64,000 bases of DNA from Dicaeum eximium (lineage: Eukaryota; Chordata; Aves; Passeriformes; Dicaeidae), in NCBI GenBank assembly GCA_013396995.1, contig VWZP01010273.1, positions 1,643,003 through 1,707,002 on the forward strand. The letters are read 5' to 3'. A model generated the notes under the pieces. It was not told the DNA's origin. It was given only the letters and a program-made list of their open reading frames with translations, and searched no databases. Each line of letters begins with the position of its first letter. Position 1 is the first letter of the stretch. Position numbers and translations under genes: made by a program. This document shows, piece by piece, positions 24,268 through 35,582 of the stretch.

Positions 24268-25901
24268 TCAGAATCCTCCCCACCACCTTGCCATTCTATT
24301 AACCAGTTTGTGGGAATACCCATGAGACACTCCTGTTAGGGTTCCCCAGCCAGAAGGAATGCACTGCATACTGGTTTGGAGGAAGCCCAGCAAACCTAAG
24401 ACCACAGCGTAAGACAGTGAGGAACTCCCTCTTTGTCACAACCTTTCTGTTGAAGTGCACAAAGAGAGGGCCCTCTCCTCGTGGCCGTGCTGCCACGTAG
24501 ATGCGGAGAGCTTCAACAGGACATACCCACATCTCTTTACAGAGTCTCAGCTGGATCAGACACCTCTGCTGGCCCACATGAGATGGATGCAGAAAAAGGG
24601 TTGCGCTTCCTTCTGTCAGCTGGAGGTCACTCAAGTACAGGAGGTCTGGCTGTGCTATATTTTGGTGATTTGCCACCATCTCTTCTATATGGAGTACACC
24701 AAAAAAAGCTACAGTAAAAATGGCACGGAACAAGAAACACTCATAGGGAGAGCTACACACAGACTCCAGAGTTCCCAGGAGAGATCTCAACACTTCAATT
24801 GTTACAGGAGAGTATTCATCATCTGAACGGCTACTCCTGCGTCTCAGCCTTGACATCATGAAACAGATAAGAGGATCTGGAAGAGGATCAGGATGATCTA
24901 CCATTTTGGAGATGAAGGACAGTCCTTCCATATACATTAGTATTTTCATGGGAGGCAGATCCTGGGTCTCCATGGCGATCAGAAACTCTCTAATTTGTTC
25001 AGCTGGAATTGGCCAGGCTGCAGGCAGAGCCATGCTGTCTCTAAAGGAAATAAAGCTTTTCAGGCCTTCATGGTAGACTTGCCATAAGTGTCTCTCTCTC
25101 GAGTCCTCCAGTAACAGCAGAGCCTTTAGGGGCCAAGGGCCCAAGGAATGCTTCTCAGGAACCTGGCTGAGCTTATCTGCCATGAAAGAAAACAATGTTA
25201 GTAATGGCAAGCAAAGGCAGATAGAAATTCCCTCCCTTTCAACATGCTTCAGCCTTTACTTAAGATTTTCTGAAAAAAAAAAACAAAAAACAAACAGAAA
25301 ACCAAACCAAACAAAAAAAAAACCCCCAAAAACCCTGTCCCATGAATTCTTATGAATATCTGCAGAGTTTCCAACAGGCAGAACACAGGAAGAGGATTAC
25401 ATTCTCAAAACCCATAAACCCCCACCTATTTGTCTCTTTAAAGCAACACCTCAAGCCTGATGACAGATCTGACACCCAGGTTGGGTGACCTGAGAAAGCT
25501 TTCTGTGACCTGGTTTCTGTGACCTGAGACCTCCATCAATGGCCAGGACTGTTTGGGAGTGACAAAGGCACCACAAAAGTAACAAAATATTCAGGATGCA
25601 CAGAGGTCTCAAGTTTTCCAACAGTGTGGTCAGACCACATGGAAGAACCCGGCAGGACTCTACCCCCTCCCCCACCACTCAGCCGCCCACTGCCGCTCCC
25701 TGCCCGCTCCAGGGCCCAGTTCCCAGCCCCGTCCCCGCTGCCACCCTCCAGCCCACTGGTACCGCACGATCCGGAGCAGCCATCGGGACCACACGGCAGC
25801 CACCCCATGCCGGGCTCTCGCCGCAGCAGAGACAGCAAGGACCAGAAGGGAGAAGGGGCACCGGGCAGCTCAACTCTTCTCTGCATCACCAGCAAAACCA
25901 T
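24268..25901 (-). CDS. Tyrosine-recombinase-like protein, left (-) copy with frameshifted C-terminus
   Basis: The main exon (25176 down to the stop at 24299) encodes about 291 residues that align along their length with the right-hand copy; by eye well over half are identical, including GPWPLK, PAAWPIPAEQIR, SPVTIE.LRSLLG, FTVAFFG, LLYLSD.QL, GPLFVH and HSFWLG. A clear acceptor (TTTCTTTCATGGCAG) precedes it in the same phase as the other copy. Exon 1 is proposed at 25901-25664: it contains FW..L.LL.REPGM.WL, matching the other exon 1, and a G|GTAGAG donor gives the right phase and a 487-nt intron (493 in the sister). This model is 371 residues. The first catalytic Arg is His here (VLHIEE). 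After HSFWLG the frame slips by 2 nt: GYSHKLVNRMARW, the true continuation, is in another frame ending at 24268-24270, while the open frame stops at 24299 after 14 unrelated residues. It may be a recent pseudogene or may encode a shortened protein. Confidence 0.6.
25272..25345. repeat. A-rich simple sequence
   Basis: A-runs broken by C (AAACAAAC-type) lie inside the first intron of the left-hand recombinase-like copy in its gene model, or just upstream of its main exon. Low complexity, no coding content. Confidence 0.8.
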
Positions 25902-26994
25902 GCGCTGGCAGCCATGCGCTGAGAAAAAAGAAACCGCGACTCCACGACAGTGCTATCGTGTTACCATTTTATGCCCTGGCCCGTCCTATCCAAATTGGAA
26001 CGCCTCCCTTACGTGCCCTCGGTGACCCAATCCGAGCCTGTGCCTGAGGGTCCATGGGGAGTCCCGGGGTCCTGCCTCCTCCGCTCTGTGCCAAGGATCT
26101 GCGGGGGAATTACACGGCAGGTGACACTTCCAGTGCTTGGAAGGCGCTTTATGGGCCCATTATAGCCTCCGTTGTGCTGCAGCTGAGGGCTAAGGAGCAG
26201 AGAATGTGTCCGCGGGTGACTTAACCTGTTCGTCCGCGGCCCTATTCTCCCCTGCCACAAACATGTCCCATTTTGTTACTAAAAGGAGAGAGCCGGCAGC
26301 AGGGGAGTGACAAACGCGGTACAGGTCTCTATGACGGCCAGGAGTAATAGCCAAATCTTGAGGGGGTGGAGGCTCCCAGGGAAGGCGGCTGCCGACGTCC
26401 CTGTACAGCTTTCTTCAAAGGGAGACCAAAAGCTTAATGAGACCAAAAGAGATTAATGACACCAAAAGCTTAAGTTTTTGGCTGAGGAGCCTGGTAGCTT
26501 TGCTTTTTTCTTAGGATTTTTCTGGGATAGCTACTGTGGAAAGGCAGCTGTCTCGTTGAACTGTGCAAAAGCATCTCAGTGTATAGCCTGTACTTAAGGG
26601 CGAAGGAAGGCTGTTGAGTAATTCAGAACAGAGCCAGCTGCCCTGAGCTGTTCTCTGCCTAACATTGAGACCACGTCTTGCAGAGCCCAGGAGAATAATT
26701 GGGAGATAACACAAGTACAGTTCTCTCCTTTTTAACCTTATCACCAACCTTATCACAGACACATTTCAGACTCTGGCAGAAGTCGTAATGAACACCTGGG
26801 CGTTTCACACCTTCCAGTTCCCAAGCCTCGCCCCATCCTCCCCCATGTCAGGCCGCGTCCCGTGCTCCGCCCGCCCGCCCAGGGCAGCGCTGGTGAGCTC
26901 CGGGGCTGTTCCGGGAGGGCTCTGCGATAAAAGGGCCCCCAGGGCTCAGCTCCGGCAGTCTCCGTTCGGCGCGGCGGCTGCTCGTCCTCCTGCC
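25902..26994. promoter_or_regulatory. CpG-rich intergenic region between divergent recombinase-like genes, likely promoters
   Basis: About 1.1 kb separates the proposed start codons of the two divergent genes, and CpG is frequent at both ends. On the right, GATAAAAGG at 26926-26934 is a TATA box about 65 nt before the ATG, with a CCGCCCGCCC GC-box near 26870. On the left, CTATAAT on the minus strand (26159-26165) lies about 260 nt before the proposed left-hand start. The central part (26400-26760) is AT-richer with no motif I recognise. The arrangement suggests two promoters, possibly a shared bidirectional one. Confidence 0.55.
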
Positions 26995-28555
26995 ATGGCC
27001 ACGCTCTTCTGGGACATGGTGGCGCTGGTGGCCCGGGAGCCGGGTATGGAGTGGCTGGAGCTGAGCCTTGCTGGGCAGGCGGTCTCGGCCCCGCCGCGCA
27101 GCCCAGAAGCACCGCGGGGCGGTAAGTGCGGGCCGGGGCCGGGGCCGGGGCCGGGCGCTGCCGGGGGCACCGCACCGCGGGCGGCCGTGCCGGCTATCGA
27201 ACTGCTCCTTGGTTTGGCTCGGGTCCTCGTGTGCGGCTGGAGGCTTTGGAGGGATGTGTCGAGAGAGTTCTCCCTCCTGGGCTGGGCTGGGAAATAATGT
27301 TACCTGCTGGAGGGAGTGTGCTGTGTGACCTTTATCGTAACCTCTGTAAGCCGTCCCTTGGTTTAAAAATTGCTTTGTATTTTCTTCTCCATTACTACTC
27401 TGCAACCTTGTAAATTCATGGAGTGTTACCACATCCAGTGCATGAAATGGCCCTGATATGTTGCTTGTTTCTCATTTGAAAAATATTTCTGATGCACTTG
27501 TGTGAGAGCTGCCTATCAGACAAACTCACAGCATTATCTGGAGGTGTATTGCACAATTAAGTAGTATGCTTACGCCTCTTGTCACCATGTGCTAATGTGG
27601 ATCTTCTCTTGCAGGAAGCGAGATCAGTTACCGTCAGAAGCATTCCTTGGGACCTTGGCCTCTGAAGACTTTGTCGTTGCTGGAGCGCTCAGGGGACAGT
27701 AGGCTTTGGCAAGCCTACCTCGAAGGACTGAAGAAATTCCTTGTCTTTAGGGAAAGCATGGGAATGCCTGCAGCCTGGCCAATTCCAGCGGAGCAAATTA
27801 GAGGGTTTTTGGTTGTGGAATCTAATTATTCCTGCTCGAAGACACTCATATACATGGCAGCACTTTCTTATTTATCAAAATTGACTGGTAACTCTGATCC
27901 TCTGGGAGATCCTATAACCCGTTGCATGGTGACGGGGTTGAAACGTCGAGCGGGAATCCTGAGGGACAAATACTTGCCTGTAACAATTGAGATGTTGCGA
28001 TCTCTCTTGGGAGCTCTGGAGACTGTGTGCATAACTCACTATGAATGCTTACTGTTTCGTGCATTATTTACTGTCGCTTTCTTTGGGGCACTTCGGATAG
28101 GAGAGATGGTGGCAAAGCACCGCAATGTACTGCAGCCCGAACTGCTGTACCTGAGTGATGTCCAGCTGGCGGAGACGAAAGTGCTGCTTTTGCTGCCTTA
28201 TTCTCCTGCCTATCGGGAGAGACATGTCATCAGTCTGGAGCTGTCTGGAGAGCCATGGGTGTGCCCTGTTGGGGCCCTCTGGAGCTATTTGACAGCTCGT
28301 CCACGGCGGGAAGGGCCGCTCTTCGTGCACTCGGACTTGAGGGCTGTAACGAAGAGGGAGTTCCTGGCCGTTCTCAGGAGTGCCCTGCGCCTGCTGGGGC
28401 TGTGTCCGGAGCAGTACGGCGTGCATTCCTTCTGGCTGGGCACTGCTGTCACTGCTGTGCGCTGCGGCTATCCCGGGGAACATGTCACTCGCCTGGCAAG
28501 ATGGCCCTGCATGATCCCGGGAAGTTTCTTACCGAGGAGACCAACACGAGAGTAG
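26995..28555 (+). CDS. Domesticated tyrosine-recombinase-like gene, intact right (+) copy
   Basis: Two exons, 26995-27121 and 27615-28555, are joined by consensus sites (GG|GTAAGTG and TCTCTTGCAG|GA) in phase 1 and give 355 residues without interruption. Exon 1 supplies 42 codons (MATLFWDMVALVAREPGMEW...). Residues about 60-150 resemble the helical core-binding domain of phage-integrase-type enzymes (PAAWPIPAEQIRGFL; TLIYMAALSYLSKL). Residues about 160-350 resemble the catalytic domain: FFGALRIGEMV holds the first catalytic Arg (R203), followed by LLYLSDVQL, CPVGALWSYLTARP, GPLFVHSD, YGVHSFWLGTA (H313) and GYPGEHVTRLARW (W339). The beta-hairpin Lys is replaced (Pro about 240), the second Arg is Trp316 and the nucleophilic Tyr position is Phe347, so strand exchange is not expected. 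The closest families known to me are the recombinases of DIRS/Ngaro and Crypton-type elements; no reverse transcriptase or terminal repeat accompanies it. A role in DNA binding is plausible but unproven. I know of no established gene name. Confidence 0.82.
27122..27614 (+). other. Intron of the right-hand recombinase-like gene, with GGGGCC tract
   Basis: A 493-nt GT-AG intron. Its first 35 nt hold a short GGGGCC tract (three full units plus partial ones, 27130-27155). The rest changes to AT-rich sequence before the acceptor. No other feature is seen. Confidence 0.75.
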
Positions 28556-28786
28556 AAGCTAAAGAATCCTCTTCTCTATGTAGAGTCAACTTTAGCTGTA
28601 TAGTTTTTAGCCTTTGACAGGAATTTAGTATTAACACCTGTAATTAATTTTGTACCTCACAGTGGGGTGATCCTAAATTCAACCAGAACATGTTTGTTCT
28701 GTCTGTATTTGAAGGTAGGGGGAATGTCAAACCTTTGTGCATACACTGCATTTTTATCTTGTATAGTATCTTTATTATCTTGAGAT

Positions 28787-28792
28787 AATAAA
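28787..28792 (+). promoter_or_regulatory. Poly(A) signal AATAAA, right-hand recombinase-like gene
   Basis: Canonical hexamer 232 nt after the stop codon in AT-rich sequence. Together with the promoter-like and splice sequences it supports a transcribed cellular gene. Confidence 0.65.
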
Positions 28793-28858
28793 TATTGCCT
28801 TTTTAAAAACAGTTTCTGCCTACAGTTGCTGCTCTTTTCTCAGAAATCATAATCTTGG

Positions 28859-28918
28859 CTTTGAGAGCAAAGAATGACAAACTGAGAGAAGTCAGTTTGT
28901 AATTCTTTGCTCTCAAAG
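28859..28918. repeat. 60-nt hairpin: 27-bp arms with one mismatch, 6-nt loop
   Basis: The arms 28859-28885 and 28892-28918 are reverse complements except for one position, separated by GAGAAG. The size resembles a small RNA precursor stem, and the location is about 70 nt past the poly(A) signal of the recombinase-like gene. It could be a palindromic mutation, a mobile-element relic or an RNA hairpin; nothing in the sequence decides between these. Confidence 0.9.
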
Positions 28919-29695
28919 AAAACCTGAGCTTTTAAGGTAATAGTTCTAAAGAGCAAGTAGTTAAAGGGTATTATATTTTGGCATAGCTGTACACATTTTA
29001 ACACTAACATTTCACTAAGGTCAAAAGGAAAGTATAAGCTACATTATTAGCCAAATAACAGACACCAAAGGATGATCTTCTTAAAATGTTGATCATCATA
29101 AAATGTTCGAAGTTATACCTTTTACTGTTTAAATGGATGATAGCAACTTTTCATCAAACTCTGCCTCTGAAAAGATTTCATTTAATTTTCTAGACTCAAT
29201 TCCCTGTGAGCATAATTAGCTTAATCAGTATTTTAAATAACAAAAATAGCACATGGTTCACCTAACAGTTAATGATTTCCTTAGGATGTGATACTTACTG
29301 GCCTTAATTTGACCTGCTTTTTTTCCTGAATTTTAAGTTACTTTTTAAAATTGAATTTTCAGCCATAACCATAAAGTACAATGGCTTGAGTATTTCTAAT
29401 TTTGGTGTTAATAGCATTTGTAGCAGTTTGATAGCCCCTGGTGGAAAATATTTTTCATCACATGGAGTTGGTGAGTCAGACAGTCCTCTGTCTGAGAACT
29501 GTGACGAACAAGCTTTTTAGATAACCCTTATTACTATCACTGCTTCAATCCTGGTCTATGGTTATAGCTCAACAGGCTGGTTTTGTATCTTGCTCTGCAC
29601 TATACCCTTCTCTTACAAAATTATGGGGAACAGAAAGATGGTAGCTAGCTGAAATTTAATGCTGGCTTGATTTCCATGTGGATAATCAGCCATGA
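28919..29695. other. AT-rich intergenic sequence, nothing recognised
   Basis: No open frame or repeat of note. A small GATGATC/GATCATC inverted repeat near 29070-29097 is the only local structure seen. Confidence 0.6.
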
Positions 29696-29698
29696 TTT

Positions 29699-31029
29699 TT
29701 GAGACTTTTTAGGTCACTGCTAAGCCTTCTCTTTTCCAGGCTGAAAAACCCAAATCTTTATTCCTTCCTCACAGGAGGGATGCTCCCTCTAATCAGCTTG
29801 GTGGCCTCCTTTGGACTCACTCCAACAGGTCCATGTCCCTCCTGTGCTGGGAGCCCAGAGCTGATGCAGCCCTGCAGGTGGGGTCTCAGCAGAGCAGAGC
29901 AGAGGGGCAGAATCCCCTCCCTCCCCTGCTGCCCACGGTGCTCTGGATGCAGCCCAGGACACGTTTGGCTTTCTGGGCTGGGAGTGCCCATGGCTGGGTC
30001 ATGTCCAGCCTCTCACCCACCAGCACCCCCAAATCCTCCTTGTCAGGGCTGCTCTGGATCTGTTCATCCCCCAGGCTTTGCTGATACCAGGGTTGTCCTG
30101 GCTGAGGTGCAGCACCCTGTACTTGGTCTTGTTAAACCACGAGGGCCCACTTCTCAACCTTGTCCTGGCCCTTCATCTATGTAATTAATGAAGGTATTGA
30201 GTATCACTGGCCCCAATAAGGATCCCTGAAGGGCACCACTGATGTCCATCAGGACCCTGAGCCATTGACCACTACCCTCTGGATGTGACCTATCAATTTC
30301 TTATCCATCTAACAGTCCATCAAATCCATCTCTCTCCAATTTAGAGAGAAGGATGTTGTGGGGGACTGTGTCAAAGTCTTTACAGAAATCCAGATAAATG
30401 ACATCTGTAGCCCTTCCCTTGTACACTGAGGCCATTGTAGAAGGCCACTGGCTTGGTCAGGCAGGACTTGCCCTTGGTGAAGCTGTGCTGGCTCCCTCAA
30501 ATCACCTCCCTGTTCTCCATGTGCCCCAGCACAGCTTCTAAGAGGATCTGTTCCATGATTTTCCCAGGCACAGAGGTGAGGCTGACAGGTCGGTAGTTTC
30601 CAGGGTCTTCCTTTCTACCCTTTTTAAAGATGGGTACAATGTTTCCCTTTTTCCAGTCATCTGGGACTTCACCTGAGTGCCATGACTTTTCAAATATCAT
30701 AGAATGTGGCTTAGCAAATACATCAGCCAATTCTCTTAAGACTCTGGGATGCATCTCATCAGGTCCCATGGACTTCTGCGTGTTCAGGTTCTTCAGGTGG
30801 TCAGAAACTTGATCTTCTCTTGAAAGTGCTCTGCTCCCCCACTCTCCATCCTGCCATCCACCTGCTCTAGAGGTGTGGCAAAGAAGGCTGATATTAGAGA
30901 CTGAAGAAAAAAATTTGTTGAGTGCCTCAGCCTTTTCCTCATCCATTTTTACCAATTTTCTAACATTGTTTTTCAGGGAGGATACACCATCTTTGAGGTT
31001 CCTTTCCTGTTTCCTTTCCTGGCACATAT
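29699..31029 (-). mobile_element. CR1 LINE fragment, reverse transcriptase, broken
   Basis: Read on the minus strand, this is the CR1 ORF2 reverse-transcriptase region. The frame 31027-30497 contains WKKGNIVPIFKKGRKEDPGN, then YRPVSLTSVPGKIMEQILLE, typical of CR1. A second frame at 30500-30309 continues with shifted reading (HQGQVLPDQASGLLQWPQCT region). The remainder to 29699 corresponds to the C-terminal and 3' part and is broken by indels. Neither the endonuclease domain nor a functional frame remains, so it is a dead, 5'-truncated copy. The plus-strand open frames at 29699-30184 are its antisense. Confidence 0.93.
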
Positions 31030-32858
31030 CTGTGCCTAGGGTTTTTTTTTTAAATTAAAAAGATCAAAAATTTTTCTTCTACACCTGGTTGGTATGCATT
31101 TCATTCCATTCTGATTATGATGCTTATATCAAATACATATTCCTTAGAATTACAGAAGTAATGTTGCCTGCTGATTACTTCAATACTAATCAAACAAGTG
31201 TAAATCTCCTTATACAGCTAAAATTTTAATTTTTAAAATTGTACCTTAGAATTTATAATCCTGAAGGGGATGAAATTTGAAATATTTACTTATTTTCATA
31301 TCTACTGGAAAATGAAGTAGATAACAAAATCAGACATCTGCCAGGTTTCTTACTAGGATCCATGAGTATTTCTTGCTTGCAGAATGAAAGCATCCTCTGC
31401 TAGTCTGCCTAAGCAGCAGTGTCCTTTGATAGCCAAGATACAAGTCCAGAAAATGGAGAACAAATAGCCAAATGCCTTTAAACCTCTTAGGGTTTTCCTT
31501 ACAGTGGTTATATGGCAAATTATTTGTGCTATAAAAAGTGCTGAGAAGAGTTTTTGAGACAAACTGCTATGGCAAGCAATTCCGTCTCCCATACTTGTTC
31601 CTTGTCTGCAACCAACACCTGGATGAAATGTAGCTGGGAAAAGAGAACCCTTGTAGTCTGAGGGGTTCCATTGATTTGCCACTTGAAACATCCTCAAAGT
31701 GTCTTTCACATATCTACCTAGAAGTCTTTGTGGCCTTGGCTTCTTCCTTCTACTAGCTTTCAGATATGTGTATCCATCAGTTGTGATGTTACCTGGACAC
31801 TGAGGACACTTGGTCATTTCTCCCTGCACAAGGAGGACACTGACATTCTGCAGCAGCTGTAGCAGCAGCATGCTGGGCACAACACACCTGTGCTCTGCTT
31901 ACCCTGCTCATGCTTTCTGTTGAAGATGTTTCATTTCATATTCTTAAGCCATTCCTCCTCAGGAGGTTTGTAATTACTAATGTTGCAGATTTGGAAACTG
32001 TATGGAATTTGAAACTACATGTATTTTAAGATACCTAAAGGAAAAGCAATGTTTTCAGTCAGGACAGGTGAAGAAGGCTGTTTCATGGGTTGTGATGCAA
32101 GCTTGGCTAGAAGCATTAGCACAGTGCCAAATGCACCAACTGCTCACTGAACCATCTCTTCCAGTGAGATGTCATAATGTGTTGCTGTCTTTCTCTCTGA
32201 GTTTGCTTGTGTATTCACTGCAATGTGCTGCCTAACCATACCACCTACCTATATTGCCCTGAAATACTGGCAGAAGAGAAAGAATTATAGAACAATGTGT
32301 ATCACAAGTCCCATGATTTTTTCCTTATGTATATCTTCCCACCAAGAACAAATCAATTATCCATCAGAGTCCAGCATAGACCATACCTCAGTCATTGAAA
32401 CCATTGGATAGGAAGCAGCTGTCTCATATGGCAATGTAATATGCTCCTTTTGTTAGAGCCCAGGAGTAAAGCCAATATGGAATTTGTTGTTAAAATTGTT
32501 CCATGCTCTAGGAATGTTCTTATACTAACTCTTTGCTACTAGTTTGAGGAACTGGTTCTTGTACTTTTATATATATTTCCCAAAAGCTACAATAACCACA
32601 GGATGATTGTAGGATAGTCTGACTTCTCATAGCTCTGTTAGCTATAAGCTGCACTAATCCCTTGTGCATTTTGTTCAGCATTTTGGTTCTGTTTCAGAAT
32701 AAAATGCACTTCCTTAAGCTAAAGGCAGCTGAGCAATTGGCAAAGATACTTCACAGCCCCCTGCCAACTGTTGGCAAGCAAGGAGCAAATGTTTTCCAAA
32801 GCACACAAACCAATCAGATATAATATGTGGTTATAGCAGTAATTTAATATTAAAGCAC

Positions 32859-32880
32859 TTTTTTTTTTTTTTTTTTTTTT
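32859..32880. repeat. Poly(T) run, 22 nt
   Basis: A homopolymer in intergenic DNA. No adjacent retrocopy is recognisable. Confidence 0.9.
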
Positions 32881-35517
32881 GCCTTAACAGCTTTTATACC
32901 TCATATCACCTTGTGGGTCCCTCCAAAATAAGAATATTCTATGCACCTTCCACAGTATTTGAAAAATAGCAGCTACTTAGGCCTATAAGATTCAGGTCAG
33001 TGTTGTAGGCCAACATTTTTAGATGGCAAATCCTATGTCTTTATTGGCAAAATAAGCTTTTTCAGCCCACTCAGCCAAAGAAAAGATGTTCCTTGGTGAT
33101 GACTCCCTGTATTAACACTTCAACTTATTTTTTTCTCTTGGAAATACTTCATTTCAATACATTTGCTATGGGTTGAAAAGAAGAAAACAATATCATGTCT
33201 ATGGACAACTGCTTGGAATTTTGCAGATGAAAACTGACAATATGAATACAGCCTCTCTTAACTGAGCCACAATCTGTGCTTACAGACACTCAAGGAAAGG
33301 GATGCTGTCTTCAGCTGAAATGGTGGTGCTTTGCTCCCAAGGTATAAATGACTCTGTTGTGGCAGAATGAGTGTAGCTGCTGAGTTTGAGTAAATCAGCA
33401 GGTTTACTACCATGTTTTGCTCAAGAGGAAATATTTTTGCTTAAACCATAGCATAATGTAGGTGTGTTCATGCTAGGACATTTTAAAGAATGTCAGTACC
33501 CATGTACTATTAGATGTTTCAGTAGCTAAACCCATGGTTTATCAAAAGTTCTTTTCACTCAGAGATGAGTAGTTGCTGCTTGCTTTATCCCACAGGGAGG
33601 TTTGTTTGGACCTGTGCATTGTGGTAATTTAGAGTTGTGTCCTCCCCCATGTGGTTGTGCCATATTTTGTGTTGCAAGGTGGATGTGAGCTTACCAGGAA
33701 AGCATTTGTTTTCAGGAAATGCTAAACCCTCTATGCAGGTACTCCTGTGGTCGTGATGAGTTTTGGTAGTGTTTTAAAGGGATGTTCCTATCCACCTCTA
33801 AATTTTGGAGACACTGAAACCTCAGTTTTGAGTTAGTGTCTGAACTGTTGCCTTTCAGTCTTGTCTCTTCAGACACTGGTTTAATGTCTGGGTTTATTTT
33901 TGTGATACTCACACAAGCTGGGGCACCTAGAGCTGTCTTCAGCCTTCAATGGTAGCTGGGAGAATTCCCTCTACTCCAAAAGCTGAGGTAGTGTGCTGCC
34001 TTCCATGGCTCAAGAGTGACCATCAAGAGGAAGATGTTCGAGTCTGTCAGAACACTTGTAACAGCATAGAAATTTTTATCTAATTCAGCTTGGTTTGGAG
34101 CACCAGGCTGCCTATCAGAGCAAACTTGTGATTTGTGTCTAGGCCCAGAGCTTGCCTTTGTGTAGAGCACAGATTCTGCAATTGGCCATTCAAAGGCATG
34201 CTACAAAGCTGGAAATTATCCCAATGAGAAAGAGCTGCATATAAAATAGCTTTCTGATATCCAAAATGATAAACTAGTTTTGTCCTTAACCCTACCAGAC
34301 ACTGATGGACAAAATCTAATGAGCTTGTAAGCGTTGTGGTGGAATAGGGGTAACCTGCTGCATTTTAAGTAATACCAGACTTCCAGGTTCAGAAAGTTTC
34401 TTTCTCAACCACCAGCCAGGGGCTGGGAGGTGGTTAGCAGAGCTGCCTGTGTAACTGCACCCAAATAATTTATATTCAGAAAATCCCACAACTGTAACAT
34501 GCAAATGAGGATTTCCCACCTCTGGAAAATGTGGCTAATATTCTACATTATCTCATGAGCTAGAATTGTGAACGCTTCCTGATGTATTTCCTATCTTCCA
34601 TGTGTACAGCAGTGTGGAAGAAAATATGAATGAGTATGTTGGTTTCGGGTGGTAGGGGATTTTTAGAGAGAAGGGGGGAGGAGGAGGCAGTAGGTGGGTG
34701 AGAAAAAATGAGGTGGAGAGAAACATGTTGCATCTAAATGGAGTGCTGTGTTCTCTAGAGCTGTTGTTACCCGTGCTGTTAAGACCAGTCAGTGTAAGGA
34801 GAGAAGTCTGACTCTGAACAGTTACTGTGCTGCTTGACCCTATCACAAGATAATATTCAGTAGCAAATGCTGTGAAGAAAGTGAATGCAACAGCTTCTGT
34901 GGGGAAAAATTGGCAGGAAGGCAAGTAGAAGCAGACTGTGAGACATTTCTTACAAACTGTGCTTAGAAACCAATCTGTTCTTCTTTATTGTTCTCTGATG
35001 AAGGGATGGATTATAAATGGTACAGACGGCCTTGAGGCCCATGATAGTACAGTATCTGCAGCTTTTCCAGTTGAAGGCTAGAAAACTCTTAATGGTTTTT
35101 ATGCAAAAAGGGGTAAGAATCCATTAAAAAAATCTGAAAATGTACACATAAAAAACCTTAGGCTAAAGAGCAAATTATTATTTTATGTGGGAGAAGAAGG
35201 ATTGAAAGAACAAATTCTAAATATATTTTTTACACTTCTTACCTACATTGCTTATAGTTTGGCTAAGATAAATATCTAACTTTGGAATTTTTAACATCAA
35301 AGAGACCGCTCCTATGTCATCTCCACTTCAGTCTGCCCTATTTATATTTTTTATGATGTCTACATACTAGTATATGTGTGTCTGGAAGTATAAAAAGTTA
35401 CATGTGCTGTATGAGTGGTGTACAAGCTCAGTCCACCAATGAATGGTCCACTCTTGTCCCACTGAGTGTTAGTAGCTCTGTTCATAGCCCAGACTCATTC
35501 CCACGAAGTCAAATGTT

Positions 35518-35582
35518 TGAATAAAATATGTGAATAAAATATGTGAATAAAATATGTGAATAAAATATGTGAATAAAATATG
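35518..35582. repeat. Five tandem copies of a 13-nt AATAAA-containing unit
   Basis: The unit TGAATAAAATATG is repeated five times; the last copy runs directly into a CpG-rich segment. Each unit carries the AATAAA hexamer, so five poly(A) signals lie in a row on the plus strand. Confidence 0.95.

Noticed and set aside
29699..30184. 161-codon plus-strand open frame
   Set aside because: It is antisense to the CR1 LINE fragment.
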